From Pseudomonas fluorescens (GTDB taxonomy: Bacteria; Pseudomonadota; Gammaproteobacteria; Pseudomonadales; Pseudomonadaceae): a stretch of DNA of 64,000 nt. Numbering within the stretch: position 1 is the first letter of the stretch; each line of letters opens with the position of its first letter. The DNA lies in assembly GCF_902498195.1 (NCBI RefSeq), contig NZ_CABVIY010000003.1, positions 558,001 through 622,000 on the forward strand, given 5' to 3'. Position numbers and translations under genes: made by a program. Of the stretch, positions 1 to 8,178 are shown one piece after another. The notes under the pieces are model-generated. The model saw only the letters and a program-made list of their open reading frames with translations. It was not told the origin of the DNA and made no database searches.

Positions 1-23
1 GCAAGTGGTTGGGCTTGATCAAG

Positions 24-590
24 TCAAGACAGGTCCAATAACTTTCGCGCCATGCATTGCGCATTATCGGCGGCACTGTAATCACCCATGACAAGCGCCA
101 CGGTGATGGCACCATCAATCAGGATCAACAGCTGTTTGGCCAGCAGCTGCGGATCCTCGGCACCATATTCGGTACACAGCTCGCACACGTAGTCGAGCAG
201 CTTCTGTTTGTGGTCCTTGGCGACCAGGCGGACCGGGTCCCGGGGGTCGCCGGTTTCGCCACTGGTGTTGATGAACGCGCAGCCGCGAAAGCCTTCGGAG
301 TCGAACCACGCCTTGAGCACGGTGAACAGGTTGAGCAGGCGCCCGGCCGGAGTTTGGGCCTGGTCGACTTCGCTTCTGTACCAGTGCATCCAGCGTTGAT
401 CCCGGCGTTGCAGGGCCGCGACGGTCAGTTCCTCCTTGTTGGCGAAGTAGCGGTAAATGCTTTTTCTGGAGACGCCGGCGGTCTTCACCAGGAGATCCAT
501 GCCCGTGGCGGCAATGCCACTTTTGTAGATCAACTTTTCGGTGACATCCAGAATGATATCGCGTGTGTCGTTGCTGGTTATCTTGTTCAT
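24..590 (-). CDS. TetR/AcrR family transcriptional regulator
   Basis: This is a 188-residue TetR-type repressor. The N-terminal helix-turn-helix (about residues 8-55) contains GVSRKSIYRYFANKEEL, the typical TetR recognition region. The rest is an all-helical ligand/dimer domain without a recognisable ligand signature. I chose the ATG at 588-590. The frame stays open to a TTG at 624-626, but that stretch carries a good -35/-10 pair and a 14-bp palindrome, so it reads as promoter rather than coding DNA. No gene is divergently transcribed from the same promoter, so autoregulation is the only target visible here. The ligand and other targets are unknown. Confidence 0.85.
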   Translation of the reverse strand: MNKITSNDTRDIILDVTEKLIYKSGIAATGMDLLVKTAGVSRKSIYRYFANKEELTVAALQRRDQRWMHWYRSEVDQAQTPAGRLLNLFTVLKAWFDSEGFRGCAFINTSGETGDPRDPVRLVAKDHKQKLLDYVCELCTEYGAEDPQLLAKQLLILIDGAITVALVMGDYSAADNAQCMARKLLDLS

Positions 591-597
591 GGCGCTT

Positions 598-626
598 ACA
601 GTAGAACGATCGTTCTCCTTGGTCAA
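598..626 (-). promoter_or_regulatory. Promoter with TetR-type operator in its spacer
   Basis: On the minus strand, TTGACC (626-621) and TACTGT (603-598) are separated by exactly 17 bp. The spacer holds most of the perfect 14-bp palindrome AGAACGATCGTTCT (603-616). A repressor there would block RNA polymerase directly. Only seven bases separate the -10 hexamer from the ATG at 590, so the transcript would be leaderless or nearly so. Autoregulation by the adjacent TetR protein is inferred from position. Confidence 0.6.
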
Positions 627-652
627 TAGAAACTATCTGTTTATTAGTCCGC

Positions 653-719
653 CTTCGCGAGCAAGCCCGCTCCCACCTTTGAAATGCGTTTCCCTGTGGG
701 AGCGGGCTTGCTCGCGAAG
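653..719. repeat. REPIN (inverted pair of REP elements)
   Basis: Two 24-nt arms (653-676 and 696-719) are perfect reverse complements, with the core GAGCAAGCCCGCTCCCAC, around a 19-nt centre. The same core recurs throughout the window. This copy lies between the tetR and pssA genes, which are transcribed away from each other. Confidence 0.92.
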
Positions 720-804
720 CGGCCATCACAGACGACGACAAGACCCGAACCCATCCATGGTGTAAGCTCTCAAACTCTCTGGATTCGACCCGATTGCGAG
801 CCCT

Positions 805-2148
805 ATGCCGTTGCTTTTCAAACGCTCCCTGCTGCCCAAACTGCGCAGTTTCCCGCTGACCGCCGATGCCGTCACCATCCTCTCCGGCGCTGCCGAATTC
901 CGTCGTTGCCTGCTGGAAAAAATCGCCAGTGCCACCCAGCGCATCTATATCGTCGCGCTGTACCTGCAACAGGACGAGGCTGGCCAGGAAATTCTCGATG
1001 CCCTGCACGCGGCTAAACTGGCGCGTCCGCAACTGGACGTGGTGGTGGTCGTCGACTGGCTGCGCGCCCAGCGCGGCCTGATCGGTGCCGGCAAGCAACC
1101 GGGCAATTCGGCCTGGTATCAAGAAATGACCCGTACCCACGCCAGTGAAGTGCCGGTGTACGGCGTGCCGGTGCAGACCCGCGAGCTGTTCGGCGTGTTG
1201 CACTTGAAAGGCTTCATCATCGATGACTGCGTGATCTACAGCGGTGCGAGTCTGAACAACGTCTACCTCCACAAGTTCGAAAAATACCGCTACGACCGCT
1301 ATCACCTGCTGCACAGTCGCGAACTGGCCGATTCGATGCAGCATCTGGTGCAGCACGGCCTGGTGGCGTCCAAGGCGGTGCATCGCCTCGACCTGCCCAA
1401 CCTGCCAACCACCCGCAGCCTGCGCAACGACATCGGCGACCTGCGCAGCCGGCTCAAGCACGCCGCCTACGACACCACCCAGGGCACCACGGACAAGAGC
1501 GGCCTGTCGGTCAGCCCTTTGCTGGGCGTGGGCAAGAACAACCCGCTGAACCGGGCGATTTGCGAACTGATTGCCAGCGCCCAGCATCAGCTGACCATCT
1601 GCACGCCGTACTTCAATCTGCCGCTGGCGATCATCCGTGAGGTCAACCGGGCGCTGGCCCGTGGCGTGAAGATCGACATCGTGGTCGGTGACAAGACCGC
1701 CAACGACTTCTACATCCCGCCGAGCGAGCCGTTCAAGGTGATTTCGGCGCTGCCGTACCTCTACGAAATCAGCCTGCGCCGCTTCGCCAAGCGCCATCAA
1801 CGCAACATCGACAGCGGCCAGTTGAACCTGCACCTGTGGAGGGACGACGATCACACCTACCACCTCAAGGGCATGTGGATCGACAAGCGTTACACCTTGC
1901 TGACCGGCAACAACCTCAACCCGCGGGCGTTCCGGCTGGACCTGGAAAATGCCTTGCTGATCGATGATCCCAAGGGTGAACTGCTGGAGCCGCGCGCCAG
2001 GGAACTGAAAGAGATCTTCCAGCACACGACGCGCATCGAGCGTTATCAGGATCTGGAAACATTGCCTGAATACCCGGCCGGGGTGGCGAAGTTTCTCAAG
2101 CGTGTGAGTCGCGTGCGGATCGAGCGGTTGCTGTATCGGATTCTGTAA
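805..2148 (+). CDS. pssA: CDP-diacylglycerol--serine O-phosphatidyltransferase (PLD superfamily)
   Basis: This protein makes phosphatidylserine from CDP-diacylglycerol and serine, the committed step towards phosphatidylethanolamine. The 447 residues carry two HKD phospholipase-D motifs: HLKGFIID with H133, K135 and D140, and YHLKGMWID with H353, K355 and D360. The second is followed by LLTGNNLNPRAF. Length and spacing match the E. coli PssA type (about 450 aa, membrane-associated, no transmembrane helix) rather than the small integral-membrane PssA. It is a single gene flanked by REPINs. A different PLD-family phosphatidyltransferase is possible but less likely. Confidence 0.9.
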   Translation: MPLLFKRSLLPKLRSFPLTADAVTILSGAAEFRRCLLEKIASATQRIYIVALYLQQDEAGQEILDALHAAKLARPQLDVVVVVDWLRAQRGLIGAGKQPGNSAWYQEMTRTHASEVPVYGVPVQTRELFGVLHLKGFIIDDCVIYSGASLNNVYLHKFEKYRYDRYHLLHSRELADSMQHLVQHGLVASKAVHRLDLPNLPTTRSLRNDIGDLRSRLKHAAYDTTQGTTDKSGLSVSPLLGVGKNNPLNRAICELIASAQHQLTICTPYFNLPLAIIREVNRALARGVKIDIVVGDKTANDFYIPPSEPFKVISALPYLYEISLRRFAKRHQRNIDSGQLNLHLWRDDDHTYHLKGMWIDKRYTLLTGNNLNPRAFRLDLENALLIDDPKGELLEPRARELKEIFQHTTRIERYQDLETLPEYPAGVAKFLKRVSRVRIERLLYRIL

Positions 2149-2179
2149 AGGGCAAATAATGTGGTGTGGGTGAGCACGC

Positions 2180-2274
2180 CTTCGCGAGCAAGCCCGCTCC
2201 CACAGGGGGCCTGAGTCGAATCACAATTTTGTGATCGTCACAAATCCCATGTGGGAGCGGGCTTGCCCGCGAAG
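2180..2274. repeat. REPIN
   Basis: The arms are 2180-2203 and 2251-2274; the second carries one substitution (GCCCGCG for GCTCGCG). The centre contains the small inverted repeat TCACAA-TT-TTGTGA. It lies between the 3' ends of pssA and the iron-uptake operon, where it could also serve as a bidirectional transcript end. Confidence 0.9.
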
Positions 2275-2298
2275 AGGCCCGCCCAGGCGCTAGAACAC

Positions 2299-3123
2299 TC
2301 AGTTCAAACCCAACTTCCCGCGCAACGTCGACAAATCCTCCGCCAGCGTATTGACCGGCCCGACCAGCGCCTTGCGATCGTTTTCCTTCACCTTGTCGTA
2401 CGTCTCGAAACCACCCTCTTTGGTTTTGTACTTGGCCAGTGTCTTGTTGACCGTGGCGAAATTCTTGTCGACCTTGGCGATGAACGCGGCGTCCTGTTGC
2501 TCGATCTGCGGACGGAACAGGTCGACGATTTTCTTCGCCCCGTCGATGTTGCCCTGGAAGTCATAGAGGTCGGTGTGGCTGTAGCGATCTTCCTCGCCGG
2601 AGATCTTGGTGGCCGCGACTTCTTCGAGCAACGCAGCGGCGCCGCCGACGACTTTTTCTGGCGGGAAGGTCAGGCCGGCGACGCGGGCTTGCAGGTCCTG
2701 GACGTCCTTGTTCAGGCCGTCCGCCAGCTCGCCCAGGCCCTGGGTGCTGTTTTGCGAAAACAGCGAATACTCGATGCGGTGGAAACCGGTGAAGTCTTCA
2801 GCCTTCACGCCTTGCTCGTGGTCGTCGACCCGCGAGTCGATGGACGCGTCCAGGTCACTGAACAGCTCGGCGATCGGCTCGATCGACTCGTAGTAAACCC
2901 GGGTCGGCGCGTAGAGTTGTTTCGCGGTGGCCAGGTCGCCTTTTTTCACCGCGTCGGTGAACTGCCGGGTGTGGCTGGCCAGTTCATCGAGTTGCTCGGT
3001 GACGTAGATCTTGTAGTCGGAAATCGGCTGCACCAGCTCCAGCGGCGCTGTCGCGGCGAACGCTGAAAACGGGGTATTGAGCAAGCCTAGGGTCAGCATT
3101 AACGCCAGTGGCGACTTTTTCAT
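2299..3123 (-). CDS. Periplasmic imelysin/M75 protein of an Efe iron-uptake system (EfeM-like)
   Basis: The 274-residue exported protein has a Sec signal peptide (MKKSPLALMLTLGLLNTPFSAFA) and one M75/imelysin domain. The domain contains FTGFHRIEYSLF, the GxHxxE-type motif of the family. It lacks the cupredoxin domain present in the upstream EfeO, so it resembles the short EfeM forms. The start is the ATG at 3121-3123, with GGAG seven bases upstream; earlier starts would extend into the end of efeB. It is last in the efeU-efeO-efeB order, 19 bp after efeB. It probably binds or hands over iron in the periplasm, but the mechanism is inferred from the family. Confidence 0.85.
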   Translation of the reverse strand: MKKSPLALMLTLGLLNTPFSAFAATAPLELVQPISDYKIYVTEQLDELASHTRQFTDAVKKGDLATAKQLYAPTRVYYESIEPIAELFSDLDASIDSRVDDHEQGVKAEDFTGFHRIEYSLFSQNSTQGLGELADGLNKDVQDLQARVAGLTFPPEKVVGGAAALLEEVAATKISGEEDRYSHTDLYDFQGNIDGAKKIVDLFRPQIEQQDAAFIAKVDKNFATVNKTLAKYKTKEGGFETYDKVKENDRKALVGPVNTLAEDLSTLRGKLGLN

Positions 3124-3142
3124 GGGAGGGCTCCGTGGGTGA

Positions 3143-4441
3143 TCAGGTTGTTGTTTTTGGTTGGGTGGCTTTGAGCAGCGAGCGACCGATGAAGTCCTGG
3201 TCGCCAGTGACACCGGGCAGGGTGAAGAAGTACCCGCCGCCGACCGGCTTGAGGTATTCCTCCAGCGGTTCGCCGTTGAGGCGGGTCTGTACGGTGATAA
3301 AGCCTTTCTCCAGGTCGGCCTGGTAGCAGATGAACAGCAGGCCCATGTCCAGTTGCCCGTTCTTGTTCACGCCGTTGGAGTAGTTGAACGGCCGGCGCAG
3401 GATCAGGTTGGCCTGGCTCGCGGCGGTGCGTGGGTTGGCGAGGCGGATGTGGGCGTCGAGTCTGGTCACCTTGCCTTCGGGGTCCCGGGTGTAGTCCGGG
3501 ACTTCGCTTTCATGCTGGCCGCCCATGGGCGCGCCGCTGCTTTTGACCCGGCCAAGAATGCTTTCCTGTTCCAGCAACGGTGTGCGGTCCCAGCGCTCGA
3601 CGAAGTTGCGGATGATTCGCACCGCCTGATAGCTGCCGTTCGCCGCCCAGGCCGGTTCGTCGCCGCCGGGCTGGACCCAGACAATGCGGTCCATGGTGTT
3701 GCCGTCGTTGGAATCGGGGTTGGCCGAACCGTCGCGAAAACCGAGGAAATTGCGCGCGCTTTGCGCCGGGACGCCGGGCTTGGCCGGGGCCTGGGGCGGC
3801 ACGCTGCCTTCCTGTTTCCAGCGCACCAGCAGCAGGTCCGGGAGGTTTTTCACGATGTCGCGCAGGGCGTGGATGTTGGTGTCGGCGGTGTTGGCGCAGA
3901 ACTGCACACTCAAGTCGCCGTGGCAGCAATCGGCGTCCAGCGCGTCGTTGGGAAACCCGACCATGCGCATCAGGCGCTTGGGTTTGGCTGCGGCCAGGCC
4001 GAAGCGCTCGTCGAACAAGGAATCGCCGACCGACACGGTGATGGTCAGGTTGTCCGGCGTGACCACCGGGCCAAGAATCCCGGAATCCACCGGTGGCAGT
4101 TTCGGGTCGACCTGGGCCACCGGCCCACCTTTCATCAGGAACGCGATGCGTTCGTTGAGCGTGCGAAACAGCCGCTCCAGGTCTTCGCGGTCGCTGGCCA
4201 GCACATCGAAGGCCACCAGCATGCCGGATGCCGGGCGCGGGGTGACGATGCCGCTCTGGTGCTGACCGTGAAAGGCGTGACGGTCTTCGGTGCGGTCGCT
4301 GCTGGGCGCTTGTGTGACTTGCGCGGGGCTGGCGGCCATGGCCGGGCAGCTAAGCGCCGCGCCTGCGAGGGCGACACCGGCGGCGCCCATGCCCATCAAT
4401 ACCCGGCGTCGCTGGAGGTTCATTTGCTCTGAATCGTTCAT
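3143..4441 (-). CDS. efeB: Deferrochelatase/peroxidase EfeB (Dyp-type haem peroxidase)
   Basis: This is a 432-residue Dyp-type peroxidase exported by Tat. The signal contains RRRVLMGMG followed by an alanine-rich hydrophobic stretch ending ALSCPAMA. The family hallmark GxxDG appears as GFRDGSANP, and a candidate haem-ligand histidine lies in [11 protein letters not shown]. In Efe systems EfeB oxidises ferrous iron or acts on haem in the periplasm, feeding EfeU. Its start lies 18 bp downstream of the efeO stop, consistent with one operon. The start ATG at 4439-4441 has a weak ribosome site; the ATG six codons further on is an alternative, and both leave the Tat signal intact. Confidence 0.93.
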   Translation of the reverse strand: MNDSEQMNLQRRRVLMGMGAAGVALAGAALSCPAMAASPAQVTQAPSSDRTEDRHAFHGQHQSGIVTPRPASGMLVAFDVLASDREDLERLFRTLNERIAFLMKGGPVAQVDPKLPPVDSGILGPVVTPDNLTITVSVGDSLFDERFGLAAAKPKRLMRMVGFPNDALDADCCHGDLSVQFCANTADTNIHALRDIVKNLPDLLLVRWKQEGSVPPQAPAKPGVPAQSARNFLGFRDGSANPDSNDGNTMDRIVWVQPGGDEPAWAANGSYQAVRIIRNFVERWDRTPLLEQESILGRVKSSGAPMGGQHESEVPDYTRDPEGKVTRLDAHIRLANPRTAASQANLILRRPFNYSNGVNKNGQLDMGLLFICYQADLEKGFITVQTRLNGEPLEEYLKPVGGGYFFTLPGVTGDQDFIGRSLLKATQPKTTT

Positions 4442-4459
4442 CTGAATGTCGTCTTCTGC

Positions 4460-5659
4460 TTACAGGCCGGAGAGGCCGAGGGCGGGATCAATGCCGTCGA
4501 GTGCGGTGGCCAGGGCCTTGGCCTTGTCGGCGATTTGCTGGCGCTGTTTGGTGTTGACGCTGTCGTAGCTGGCATAAGTGCCATCGACCTTGAAACCCTT
4601 GAGTTCGCTGTCGAATGCGACGAGGGCGTTGTCGATCCCGGGCAGCAGGTCGGCGGCGGACTTGGCCAGCAGCGGGCGCAGCAGTTCGACGACCTTGCGC
4701 GCGGCGTCGAGGTTGCCGGCGAAGCCGTTCAGGTCGCTGTGGCTGTAGCGTTCTTCTTCACCGCTGCCGGCGCGCACATCGCCGAGGCTGTTGAAATTGC
4801 GCACCACGATGTTCACCAGTTGCTCCGGCGGCAATGGCTGGGCGAGCAGCTGTTGCTTAAGGGCGGTGACGTCCGCAAGCAGCCGCTGGGCGACCGGTGC
4901 CAGGCCGTCGAGGTTGCGTTGCTGGAACAGCGCGTATTCGAGGCGATGGAAGCCGATGAAGGCCGGGTCCTGCTCGCGCTTCTCGAAATAATCGGCGCGG
5001 GCGTTGATGGCGTTGTCCAGCTCGGCGAGCCGTTGCGCGGCCGGGGCGATGCGTTGATAAGCGGCGCGGGCCGGTGCGTACAGGGTTTGTGCCTGGCTCA
5101 AGTCGCCGGCTTCGATGGCTTGATCGAGTGCGCTGACGGTTTCGATCAGCGCGCTGCCCTGGCGACTCAAGTAGACGCGAAATTCCGACAGCGGTCCGAC
5201 GAACGCCACCATCGACGGCCTGGCCTTGGCCGCCGCATCGGAGGCCGCCGTCGGGGTCACATGCAAGGTCCCGCGCGGGTTGCTCAGCAGGCCGCAGGTG
5301 ATCGCGTAATCGCCGGGCAACAGGTTGGCGTTGATCACCTGGCTCAGGCCGGGGGCGATGTTTTCCCGTTCCTCGACCACCAGCACACCGTCGAGGATTT
5401 CCCATTCAACCGCGCGATCGGAACGGTTGAGGATCCGGAAGCTGGCGCGACCGGCCGGGACGCTCAGGGCATTGGGCTGGCAACTGTGCGGGTGAATGGT
5501 CACCAGCACTTCGTCGTGGTTGGCCAGGCGCTTGGCCGCGGCGATTGTCGAGGCGTAGTAGAACAGGCCGCCGGCGGCGATCATCACGATCACCGAACCG
5601 GCCACCGCCCAGCGCAAGGCGCGGGGAGGGGAAGCCTGGGGAGGGATTGGGTCTGGCAT
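4460..5659 (-). CDS. efeO: Iron-uptake protein EfeO (cupredoxin plus M75 domains)
   Basis: The 399-residue protein has one N-terminal membrane anchor or uncleaved signal (about residues 15-38), a cupredoxin-like domain (about 45-130) and an M75 domain with FIGFHRLEYALF. This two-domain order defines EfeO, the periplasmic component that captures iron and passes it to the EfeU permease. It is separated from efeU by about 100 bp holding part of a REPIN and from efeB by 18 bp. Together with the smaller M75 gene downstream, the operon encodes two imelysin-family proteins. Confidence 0.92.
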   Translation of the reverse strand: MPDPIPPQASPPRALRWAVAGSVIVMIAAGGLFYYASTIAAAKRLANHDEVLVTIHPHSCQPNALSVPAGRASFRILNRSDRAVEWEILDGVLVVEERENIAPGLSQVINANLLPGDYAITCGLLSNPRGTLHVTPTAASDAAAKARPSMVAFVGPLSEFRVYLSRQGSALIETVSALDQAIEAGDLSQAQTLYAPARAAYQRIAPAAQRLAELDNAINARADYFEKREQDPAFIGFHRLEYALFQQRNLDGLAPVAQRLLADVTALKQQLLAQPLPPEQLVNIVVRNFNSLGDVRAGSGEEERYSHSDLNGFAGNLDAARKVVELLRPLLAKSAADLLPGIDNALVAFDSELKGFKVDGTYASYDSVNTKQRQQIADKAKALATALDGIDPALGLSGL

Positions 5660-5700
5660 GGTTGCCCTTGTTGGCTGCTGGAAAAAATAGCGATTGCCCC

Positions 5701-5815
5701 TGTAGGAGCGAGCACGCTCGCGATGGACTCACAGGCACCGCGGGGCATCAGGTTTCACGCGTTATCGTTGACGACCATCGTCGGAACGCCGCCCGGAGAC
5801 AGGCTCGCTCCTATA
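5701..5815. repeat. Degenerate REPIN overlapping the 3' end of efeU
   Basis: The left arm TGTAGGAGCGAGCACGCTCG (5701-5720) continues GCGATGG. The right arm survives as AGGCTCGCTCCTATA (5801-5815). The interior GCGTTATCGTTGACGACC (about 5759-5776) is a reverse-complement match to the interior of the copy at 34631-34732. The right half lies inside the efeU reading frame. Confidence 0.75.
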
Positions 5816-6622
5816 TGGAGCGGGACCCGGGAGGAAGAACATCACCAGCGCCACCGCCAGATAAATCAGGTAGGCGCCCAGGGTGCTGAGGGTCGGGGCA
5901 TCCTGATAGCCGAACATGCCCGCCAGCACCGAGCCCAACGGGCCGTCCATCGGCAGCGTGGCACTGATGTCGAAGAGCACGGTTTGCAGGTGATTCCACA
6001 CGCCGGCTTCATGCAGCGCCTGGACCGAATTGGCGAGGATCCCGGCGGCCACCACCAGGATGAACAGGCCGGTCCAGCGAAAGAACGCGCCGAGGTTCAG
6101 GCGCAGGCTGCCGCTGTAGATCAGGAAACCGACGATGATCGCCAGGATCAGGCCGAGCAGGGCGCCCATCGGGGCTGCGGGGCCCTCGCTTTGCTGGAAC
6201 ACCGCCAGCAGGAAAAACACCGTTTCCAGGCCTTCGCGGGCGACCGCAAAGAACACCATGGCAATCAGCGCGGTCACCTGGTGCTTCGAGCCAGCCATGG
6301 CCTGGTCGAGGGAAACGTGCAGCGAATGCTTGATCGAACGCGCCACCTTGCGCATCCAGAACACCATGGAGCTGAGGATGCCGACCGCCACCAGGCCGAC
6401 CACGCCTTCAAACAGTTCCTGCTGTTTCTGCGGAAACTCGGCGCTGACCAGCTCCAGGCCGCCGCCGACCAGCAGGGCGAGGGCGGCGGCAAGGAACACG
6501 CCGATCCACACGGCGGGCATCCACTGGCCGCGACCGGTCTGTTTGAGGTAGCTGGCGATGATGCCAACGATCAACGCGGCCTCGATGCCTTCGCGCAACA
6601 TGATCAGAAAGGGGACAAGCAT
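5762..6622 (-). CDS. efeU: Ferrous/ferric iron permease EfeU (FTR1 family)
   Basis: This 286-residue integral membrane permease has about seven transmembrane segments. It carries both REGxE iron-binding motifs of the FTR1/EfeU family: LREGIEAAL (residues 9-17) and AREGLETVFFL further in. It is the inner-membrane channel of the Efe system. I chose the ATG at 6620-6622, which puts the first REGxE motif in the first helix; an upstream extension adds an atypical tail. The last residues (about YRSEPV onward) are encoded by a REPIN arm, so the normal C-terminus has been replaced or extended. It is first in the operon, behind a Fur-box candidate. Confidence 0.92.
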   Translation of the reverse strand: MLVPFLIMLREGIEAALIVGIIASYLKQTGRGQWMPAVWIGVFLAAALALLVGGGLELVSAEFPQKQQELFEGVVGLVAVGILSSMVFWMRKVARSIKHSLHVSLDQAMAGSKHQVTALIAMVFFAVAREGLETVFFLLAVFQQSEGPAAPMGALLGLILAIIVGFLIYSGSLRLNLGAFFRWTGLFILVVAAGILANSVQALHEAGVWNHLQTVLFDISATLPMDGPLGSVLAGMFGYQDAPTLSTLGAYLIYLAVALVMFFLPGPAPYRSEPVSGRRSDDGRQR

Positions 6623-6662
6623 TCGGCACCGCTGTGGAAATAGGTAGGGTGCTAAGTTGTAA

Positions 6663-6681
6663 CATAATGACACTCATTCCC
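6663..6681 (-). promoter_or_regulatory. Fur box upstream of efeU
   Basis: The minus strand reads GGGAATGAGTGTCATTATG. It matches 13 of 19 positions of the classical Fur box GATAATGATAATCATTATC, including both inner half-sites AATGA and TCATTAT. It lies about 40 bp upstream of the efeU start, as expected for iron repression of the efe operon. Confidence 0.72.
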
Positions 6682-6753
6682 AAATGCCAGCGATTGACAT
6701 TTACCTGAACCTAAGCTGAACAACACCTTTTTTGTGGCCGACGCTGATGCAAT

Positions 6754-6841
6754 GTGGGAGCGGGCTTGCTCGCGAAAGCGGTGTGTCAGTTGACACATGT
6801 ATTGACTGACCCACCGCTTTCGCGAGCAAGCCCGCTCCCAC
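6754..6841. repeat. REPIN
   Basis: The arms 6754-6783 and 6812-6841 are perfect 30-nt reverse complements. The outer core is GTGGGAGCGGGCTTGCTCGC and continues through an AAAGCGGTG extension. It lies between the divergent efe operon and araC-type gene. Confidence 0.93.
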
Positions 6842-6911
6842 AGGGACCTGCGTTGGGCTTGCGGCTGCGCTAATATGCCCACCACCCAAACAACAGGCCT
6901 CACCTCGCTCA

Positions 6912-7928
6912 ATGTCGGAAAAAGACACCATCTCCATTCACCTGGTGCGTGAAGCGCTGTTGCAGAGTTGCGCCCCGGGCGCGGCCACCCTCGAAGTGTT
7001 GAGCAAAGTCGGCATCGATTCGAGCCTGCTCGACACCAGCACTGCGCGGGTGCCGGCCACCGCCTATGCGCGGCTTTGGCGGCTGTTGGCGCGACGTGGG
7101 GACGATGAGTTTTTCGGCATGGACCCGCGCAAGCTCAAATCCGGCAGCCTTGAGTTTCTTTGCCACTGCGCCATGGTGCAGTCGAGCCTGGCGGCGGGGC
7201 TCGCCAGCGGCCTGGGTTTTCTGTCGTTGATGCTCGAACGCATGCCGGCCGAACTGGTGCGCCAACAAAGCCTGGCGGAAATCGTGCTGCTGGAAGACGA
7301 TCACGAACCGCGTCGCGCCTTCACCTATTTCACCTACTGGATGATCGTGCACGGCGTTGCGTGCTGGCTGGCGGGGCGGCGGATTCCGATCCTGGCCATC
7401 GAGTTACGCTGCCCGCAGCCGGATTTCTGCGATGACTACCAGGTGATGTTTTCCGAGAACCTGCGCTTCGACCGGCCGCGCACGCGGATGATTTTTTCCG
7501 CCGACTGCCTGGACTTGCCGATCAAGCGCACGGCCGAGGAACTCAAGCGCTTCCTGGCCCAGGCGCCGGCGAATATCCTGGTGAAATATCGCGATCCGCA
7601 GAGCCTGGCCAGCCGGATCAAGCACGACCTGCGCGCGATCCCCGCCGAGCAATGGCCGGAAACCGAAGCCCTGGCGCAACGCCTGTGCATGTCGGCCTCG
7701 ACCCTGCGCCGGCGCCTGGCGGAGGAAGGGCAAACCTACCAGGGGCTCAAGGACAGCGTGCGCAAGGAATTGGCCATTGTCTGGCTGGCCGAGCCGAGCA
7801 TCAGCTTCGCCGACATCGCCACGCGCCTGGGGTTTGCCGATGCGAGCTCGTTCTACAAGGCGTTCCGCAAGTGGTCGGGGTCCAATCCCGGGCATTACCG
7901 CAGTCTGATTCTCAACGAAGCGACCTGA
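6912..7928 (+). CDS. AraC family regulator with arabinose-binding-like N-terminal domain
   Basis: The 338-residue regulator has an N-terminal ligand domain of the type found in OruR-like AraC proteins (about residues 15-200). The C-terminal AraC HTH pair (about 235-335) includes LCMSASTLRRRLAEEG and FADASSFYKAFRKWSG. It is encoded immediately upstream of, and in the same direction as, the acyl-CoA operon at 8179-13896. The same regulator-operon order occurs in P. putida near the fadAx genes, so it is the likely activator, responding to a pathway acid or CoA ester. The start at 6912 lacks a strong Shine-Dalgarno, but no better start is visible. Confidence 0.87.
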   Translation: MSEKDTISIHLVREALLQSCAPGAATLEVLSKVGIDSSLLDTSTARVPATAYARLWRLLARRGDDEFFGMDPRKLKSGSLEFLCHCAMVQSSLAAGLASGLGFLSLMLERMPAELVRQQSLAEIVLLEDDHEPRRAFTYFTYWMIVHGVACWLAGRRIPILAIELRCPQPDFCDDYQVMFSENLRFDRPRTRMIFSADCLDLPIKRTAEELKRFLAQAPANILVKYRDPQSLASRIKHDLRAIPAEQWPETEALAQRLCMSASTLRRRLAEEGQTYQGLKDSVRKELAIVWLAEPSISFADIATRLGFADASSFYKAFRKWSGSNPGHYRSLILNEAT

Positions 7929-7957
7929 TCCGGGTTTAATGTTGATTCGGACGGCCC

Positions 7958-8024
7958 CTTCGCGAGCAAGCCCGCTCCCACCGTTGGAATGCATTCCCCT
8001 GTGGGAGCGGGCTTGCTCGCGAAG
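7958..8024. repeat. REPIN
   Basis: The arms are 7958-7981 and 8001-8024, reverse complements with a 19-nt centre. The centre (CGTTGGAATGCATTCCCCT) is close in length and sequence to that of the copy at 653-719. It separates the araC-type gene from the operon it probably controls. Confidence 0.92.
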
Positions 8025-8152
8025 AGTCCCTCACAGACACCACACCTCTCGACACCTTGGCCAAACCAGTCAAGCAACTTGATAACTTTGACCATTGCCC
8101 CGCACCCCGCGCGGAGCGAGTATTTCCCTGTGAGTTACGGTTCCCCCAACCT

Positions 8153-8160
8153 AATAAAAA
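8153..8160 (+). promoter_or_regulatory. Candidate Crc/Hfq (catabolite activity) motif
   Basis: AATAAAAA fits the AAnAAnAA motif bound by Hfq-Crc in Pseudomonas. It lies 18 nt upstream of the acyl-CoA synthetase ATG, just before the AGAGGG ribosome site. That position would allow translational catabolite repression of the operon. The motif is short, so this is suggestive only. Confidence 0.42.
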
Positions 8161-8178
8161 CACAGAGGGATTCTGGCA

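Noticed and set aside
653..719. Regularly recurring palindromes considered as a CRISPR array
   Set aside because: Copies are scattered kilobases apart as inverted pairs without spacers of constant length, and no cas gene is present.
115..2025. Long minus-strand open frame (636 codons) across tetR and pssA
   Set aside because: It is antisense to two well-supported genes and has a composition typical of GC-rich shadow frames; part of it is the tetR gene read out of frame. No domain is recognisable.
4535..6643. Long plus-strand open frame (702 codons) opposite efeO and efeU
   Set aside because: Opposite-strand shadow of conserved iron-uptake genes, rich in His, Gln and Arg without any motif.
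6701..6937. Short open frames giving peptides such as VGAGLLAK or RASPLPH
   Set aside because: These recur at every REPIN because the repeat itself is open in several frames; they are not genes.
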